Below, piece after piece: positions 60,616-64,000 of a stretch of 64,000 bases of DNA (position 1 is its first letter; every line of letters begins with the position of its first letter). A program made the translations under genes and the position numbers. The notes beneath the pieces were generated by a model that saw only the letters and a list, made by a program, of their open reading frames with translations, had not been told where the DNA came from and did no database searches. Source of the DNA: Halovibrio variabilis (GTDB taxonomy: Bacteria > Pseudomonadota > Gammaproteobacteria > Pseudomonadales > Halomonadaceae); NCBI RefSeq assembly GCF_007991175.1, contig NZ_BJXV01000011.1:124001-188000 (forward strand), written 5' to 3'.

Positions 60616-61296
60616 ATGAAATTACTGCTCTCTACCACGGCACTGACAGGTTTGCTTTTGGTTGCCCCTTTTGCAGCGGCAGCGCCAGAAACCGATGAAC
60701 AACGCTTGGCTTATAGCCTGGGTGTCACCCTGGGCGAAAGCATGCAAGCGGACATCGAAGACCTCGATTTGGACGCGTTTAACGACGGCATGAGCGATGT
60801 TTTTGAAGGTAATGAGCTAGCGCTAAGTGAAGAAGAAATGCGCGAAGCGCTAATGGCGTTCCAAGAGCAATCAATGCAAGCGCGGGAAGCCGAAGCCGAA
60901 GCAGTAGCGCGAATGAACCTCGCTGAAGGCGAAGCCTTTCTAGACGAAAACGCCGAGCGCGAAGAAGTCACCGTGACTGACTCTGGCCTGCAGTACGAAG
61001 TGCTTGAATCCGGCGATGGCGCCACCCCCGGCCCTGAAGATAGCGTCGAAGTGAACTACGAAGGCATGCTATTGGATGGCACCGTTTTTGATAGCTCCTT
61101 TGAACGCGGTGAGGCGGTGAGCTTTCAGACCAATCAAGTCATCGAAGGCTGGCAGGAAGCGCTCCAGTTGATGAGCGTTGGTGATAGTTGGATGCTGTAT
61201 ATTCCCGCTGAGCTTGCTTATGGTGAGAGTGGTCAAGGGCCGATTGGACCTAACGAAGTGCTGACCTTCCGCGTTGACTTGCTAGGCGTCGAATAA
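60616..61296 (+). CDS. FKBP-type peptidyl-prolyl isomerase, exported (Mip/FkpA-like)
   Basis: A periplasmic prolyl isomerase and chaperone of 226 residues. A signal peptide (MKLLLSTTALTGLLLVAPFAAAA) is followed by a helical, Glu/Ala-rich dimerisation domain (about residues 30-110) and a C-terminal FKBP domain (about 118-226): VEVNYEGMLLDGTVFDSSFERGE, VIEGWQEALQLMSVGDSW, YIPAELAYGE and EVLTFRVDLLGVE. The PHA-depolymerase-like gene begins three bases after its stop, so they are probably cotranscribed. Confidence 0.93.
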   Translation: MKLLLSTTALTGLLLVAPFAAAAPETDEQRLAYSLGVTLGESMQADIEDLDLDAFNDGMSDVFEGNELALSEEEMREALMAFQEQSMQAREAEAEAVARMNLAEGEAFLDENAEREEVTVTDSGLQYEVLESGDGATPGPEDSVEVNYEGMLLDGTVFDSSFERGEAVSFQTNQVIEGWQEALQLMSVGDSWMLYIPAELAYGESGQGPIGPNEVLTFRVDLLGVE

Positions 61297-61299
61297 GCG

Positions 61300-62388
61300 A
61301 TGCTGCCCGCCCCCCACCTCACATTGCGCCCGATTGCTTACGCGCTACTTTGCGTCGGCGTGTGCGTATCGGCGCCGCTGATGGCCCAAGACGAGACGCC
61401 TAGCGAGCCCGATGATTTGCCTGCCCTGGGCGCCTCTGTCGATCAAGCCAGTGCCGTTGGGGTATCGTCAGGCGGTTATATGGCGACCCAGCTTGTCGTG
61501 GCTTGGCCAGAACGTTTTAGCGGCGTGGGTGTATTGGCGGCGGGGCCTTGGAGCTGTGCACAGGGTTCGCTGAGTCTGGCGCTTAACCAGTGCATGATGA
61601 CCCGTCGGGGCGCGCCTTCATTAGATGAGCTGGAGGCGCGACATCAGCGCTATATTGAGCTTAAACAGGTAGGTAGCGAAGAAGCACTTAGCCAACTCCG
61701 GGCCTATCTATGGCACGGTGAAGAGGACGACGTGGTGGAGCCCCTACTCGGCGACCTGCTTGCTGAGCAGTGGCAGCAGTGGCTCGCTTCGCCTGACCAG
61801 CTACGCGTTGCGCGCAGCGAAAATGCCGGGCATGGCTGGCCGGTGCGGCTACCCAGTGAAGCCGCCCCAGGGCCCCAGGAGTGGGGCGATTGCCGACAGG
61901 GAGGCGGTAGCTACGTGTTAGCCTGCGATGAAGACATTGCCGGCGACATGCTGGATTGGCTCTATCCCGAGCGTGAAGCGTCAGCACAAAACGGCGCAGC
62001 GCTAACCGCGTTTGATCAATCCGAGTTTGCGGTAAAAGGCCTGGCCGACACCGGCTATGTGTTTATTCCTGAAGGCTGTGCAGCAGGCGAGTGCCCGGTA
62101 ACGCTGGCATTACACGGCTGTCAAATGAGCGCAAACGCGATTGGCGATACGTTTGTGCGCTATAGCGGATTAAACGCCTGGGCGGAAGCGCATCAGCAAA
62201 TCGTGCTTTATCCCCAAGCGGAAAGCAGTATCGCGAATCCGCAGGGCTGCTGGGACTGGTGGGGCTTTGCCGAAAGTACCTGGCAGCTAAGCCCTCAGCA
62301 CGATACCCGTAACGGCACCCAAATTGGCGCGCTGATGGCCATGTTGGATCGTTTGCAGGCTGCCCCTGAGCAACCCTCAACCGATTAA
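61300..62388 (+). CDS. Exported PHA depolymerase-like alpha/beta hydrolase
   Basis: A 362-residue secreted hydrolase similar to the type 2 short-chain-length polyhydroxyalkanoate depolymerases. The signal peptide (ALLCVGVCVSAPLMA) is followed by the lipase box GVSSGGYMATQL (nucleophile Ser near residue 57), LWHGEEDDVVEP (Asp region) and ENAGHGWPV (His). A second half carries VTLALHGCQMSANAIGD and YPQAESSIANPQGCWDWWG, the conserved C-terminal segment of this family. Whether it degrades PHA here is untested. It overlaps the end of the convergent SCO gene by 4 bp. Confidence 0.85.
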   Translation: MLPAPHLTLRPIAYALLCVGVCVSAPLMAQDETPSEPDDLPALGASVDQASAVGVSSGGYMATQLVVAWPERFSGVGVLAAGPWSCAQGSLSLALNQCMMTRRGAPSLDELEARHQRYIELKQVGSEEALSQLRAYLWHGEEDDVVEPLLGDLLAEQWQQWLASPDQLRVARSENAGHGWPVRLPSEAAPGPQEWGDCRQGGGSYVLACDEDIAGDMLDWLYPEREASAQNGAALTAFDQSEFAVKGLADTGYVFIPEGCAAGECPVTLALHGCQMSANAIGDTFVRYSGLNAWAEAHQQIVLYPQAESSIANPQGCWDWWGFAESTWQLSPQHDTRNGTQIGALMAMLDRLQAAPEQPSTD

Positions 62389-62978
62389 CCGTCTAATTGG
62401 TTGTCTAACGCGGAAACCAAGCCGTGTGGGGTCGGCGAGTAGAGTACGCGCTGGAGAATATCGCCCTCGCGGTTGACCAGAAACAGCGAGGCGCTGTGGT
62501 CGATGGTGTACGCCATCGCCGAATCTGGCGCTTCGACCTTCCGCTATACCACGCCATAGCGCGACGCCACATCCTCAAGCTGTTCCTGGCTGCCCACCGC
62601 GCCGATAAACGTATCGCCGAAAAAGCCCATATACTCCTGCATGCGCTCGATGGTGTCGCGTTCGGGGTCGACGGTGATCATCACCGGCACCACGCGCTCG
62701 CGCTGCTCGTCAGAAAGCTGAGCCAGGGCTTGGCGCTTGACCGACTGCGTCATGGGGCATATATCAGGGCAGTAGGTGTAGCCAAACGACAGGATAGCGA
62801 CCTGATCGTCGTCCAACTGGGTTAGCGAAAAATCGCCCTGAGTGGAGGGGAGCTCTACCGGGCCACCCAACGCTTCACCGTCTTGCGGTGCGAATGCATA
62901 CTGATAGAGGCCGATACCGCTGGCCGCTATCAATAACGTGACTATTCCAGCGCCAAGCCATAACGATCTTCTTGCCAT
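62385..62978 (-). pseudogene. SCO1/SenC-family copper protein with an in-frame amber stop
   Basis: SCO proteins bind copper via a CxxxC motif and a downstream His and help assemble CuA. The frame from the ATG at 62978 has an N-terminal membrane anchor and YTYCPDICPMTQ with Cys70 and Cys74. After YGVV, codon 145 is TAG (62544-62546). The same frame continues as RKVEAPDSAMAYTIDHSASL and FLVNREGDILQRVLY to a TAA at 62385-62387, so the stop replaces one residue (Tyr by one base change from TAT/TAC is likely) in an otherwise intact 197-residue protein. The copper-ligand His161 lies beyond the stop; a product ending at 144 would lack it. Sequencing error, true pseudogene or suppressor readthrough cannot be told apart here. 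Confidence 0.88.
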
Positions 62979-62983
62979 TTGTG

Positions 62984-63487
62984 CTAACTCCGAACGACGT
63001 CAAAATCGAACCAACTGCCCATTTTTCCTGCCGGGGTTTCCAGTATGACACGCGCGCGCCAGGGCATAACGGTTTGGGTGCACATCCCTACTTGGCCTTG
63101 GCCTTTAAAACGACCGGGGGCACTGGCGCTGAGCGCAAAACGGTGGAGCCCCAAATCCATATCGCGGCCGATAAAATCGACCTCAACCCGGGTAGCCTTG
63201 ACGCCCTCTACCTCAACGTCCAGTGGTAATGTTTCCAGCGCGTCAATTCGCCCGTTGGTTTGAACGTGAAGCGTGAGGCGGCCTCTATCGCCCAGCGTGG
63301 CTGAGCAGGGTGCCGCGTGCAAGTCGCAGCTAGCCGTCGGTGGAAACCAGGTGACATCGCTATCGCGATGCAGCCAATGCGCAAAGGCGTACCATGCACA
63401 GGCGGCCAGCGCTAAACCGGTCACCAGTATCAGTACCCTTAAAGTGGGGAAAGCCGCAGAGTGTGCAGGTTTTGAGGTCATCTTCAT
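62984..63487 (-). CDS. Membrane-anchored protein of unknown function upstream of SCO
   Basis: A 167-residue protein with one N-terminal membrane segment (LRVLILVTGLALAACAWYAF), then a soluble periplasmic-looking domain with two cysteines (SCDLHAAPCSATLGDRGRLTLHVQT), VEVDFIGRDMDLGLHRFALS and QGQVGMCTQTVMPWRARVIL. Paired cysteines and position 5 bp upstream of a SCO gene suggest a role in the same copper or oxidase-assembly process; this is inference from context. The ATG at 63487 is used; another in-frame start lies at 63508. Confidence 0.7.
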   Translation of the reverse strand: MKMTSKPAHSAAFPTLRVLILVTGLALAACAWYAFAHWLHRDSDVTWFPPTASCDLHAAPCSATLGDRGRLTLHVQTNGRIDALETLPLDVEVEGVKATRVEVDFIGRDMDLGLHRFALSASAPGRFKGQGQVGMCTQTVMPWRARVILETPAGKMGSWFDFDVVRS

Positions 63488-63592
63488 GGCAGAATAATCG
63501 CTACGCAAGCCGTGAGGCGGGATGTTTCATCATGGTAACAGTAATCGCGCCGATATCGCTGTGCTGGGATGTCGCAGGCAAAAGGGATGCAA

Positions 63593-64000
63593 ATGGAGAG
63601 TATCACCGGCGCCTTGGGGCCACTGTTTTTATTAATTTTATTGGGTGCTGCGCTGGGCTACGCGCGCTGGCCCAGCGACTCATTTTGGCCACAGATCGAG
63701 CAGCTGATCTACTTTGTGCTGTTTCCCGCCATGCTGGTGAGCACCTTGGCCACCGCGGATGTCAGCCAAGTGCCGGTCGGCCGTTTAGCGCTGGTGTTAC
63801 TGGGCTCAATGGCGCTGTTTGGCATGTTGCTCTGGCGTTTACACGGTTGGCTACAATTAACGCCTGCGGCGTTTACGTCCGTTTTCCAGGGCGCGGTACG
63901 TTTTAATACCTATGTGGGTGTTGCCGGCGCCGCCGCGCTACACGGGAGTTTAGGCGCCACCACCGCTGCGGTCGCCGTCGCCGTGATGGTGCCAGTGGTT
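63593..64000 (+). CDS. AEC-family transporter, N-terminal part
   Basis: The frame is open to the right edge of the window, giving the first 136 residues of a membrane protein: MESITGALGPLFLLILLGAALG, then QLIYFVLFPAMLVSTLATAD and FQGAVRFNTYVGVAGAAALHG. The FNTYVG-like motif and alternating helices fit the auxin efflux carrier/malonate-transporter (AEC) family. AAAGGG precedes the ATG at 63593; an in-frame ATG at 63569 is an alternative. Substrate cannot be told from the visible part. Confidence 0.8.
   Translation, partial: MESITGALGPLFLLILLGAALGYARWPSDSFWPQIEQLIYFVLFPAMLVSTLATADVSQVPVGRLALVLLGSMALFGMLLWRLHGWLQLTPAAFTSVFQGAVRFNTYVGVAGAAALHGSLGATTAAVAVAVMVPVV

Overview
The window is a chromosomal segment of a moderately halophilic gammaproteobacterium, most likely Halomonas or a close relative in the Halomonadaceae. 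The strongest pointer is a complete teaABCD locus (56835-60476), whose substrate-binding protein closely resembles the ectoine-specific TeaA of Halomonas elongata. The gene order elsewhere (spoT-ridA, oxyR-recG, ubiC-ubiA-phoB-phoR, hemCDXY, lptM-lysA-dapF-DUF484-xerC) is typical of the Oceanospirillales/Pseudomonadales. I see no prophage, integron, transposase, CRISPR array, rRNA or tRNA gene; this is mostly core chromosome.

Layout. 1-7 kb: the spoT end, ridA, an SDR-like protein, oxyR translationally coupled to recG, and a large FUSC-type membrane protein. 7-13 kb: HU, a rubredoxin-reductase-like flavoprotein, ubiquinone genes ubiC/ubiA, then phoB-phoR behind a Pho box. 12.8-13.7 kb: a gene-free stretch carrying two related small RNAs whose GGA-loop hairpins look like CsrA/RsmA-sequestering RNAs. 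13.7-20.4 kb: copper chaperone PCuAC, cysZ and the phosphate uptake cluster phoU-pstB-pstA-pstC-pstS, with a Pho box overlapping the pstS stop codon. 20-30 kb: thioesterase, an orphan TRAP binding protein, psiE, uvrD, hexR, an NSS transporter, a DUF72 protein and the 2-oxoadipate dioxygenase hglS. 30-37.6 kb: aroQ, the hemCDXY operon and a divergent LOV-GGDEF-EAL protein with an apparently complete blue-light photosensor domain. 37.6-44 kb: argH and the lysine/peptidoglycan and recombination cluster, followed by a REP-type inverted pair. 44-56.6 kb: engB, cytochrome c4, dsbA, a TRAP transporter (dctQ-dctM-binding protein), thiD, a tandem universal stress protein, dtd and an ABC-F ATPase. 56.8-64 kb: teaABCD, an FKBP isomerase, a PHA-depolymerase-like protein, a SCO/Sco1-type gene broken by one in-frame amber codon, and the start of an AEC-family transporter.

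How the parts fit. Phosphate sensing and uptake (phoBR, pst-phoU, psiE) lies within about 12 kb, interrupted by the Csr/Rsm-like RNAs. Osmolyte recovery (tea), two further TakP-like TRAP binding proteins, the NSS transporter and the USP proteins suit life in fluctuating, nutrient-poor brine. A recurring oddity is a set of recent-looking short tandem duplications: four overlap 5' ends of genes and have units divisible by three (12 or 18 bp), while four between genes have 8-, 16- or 17-bp units.
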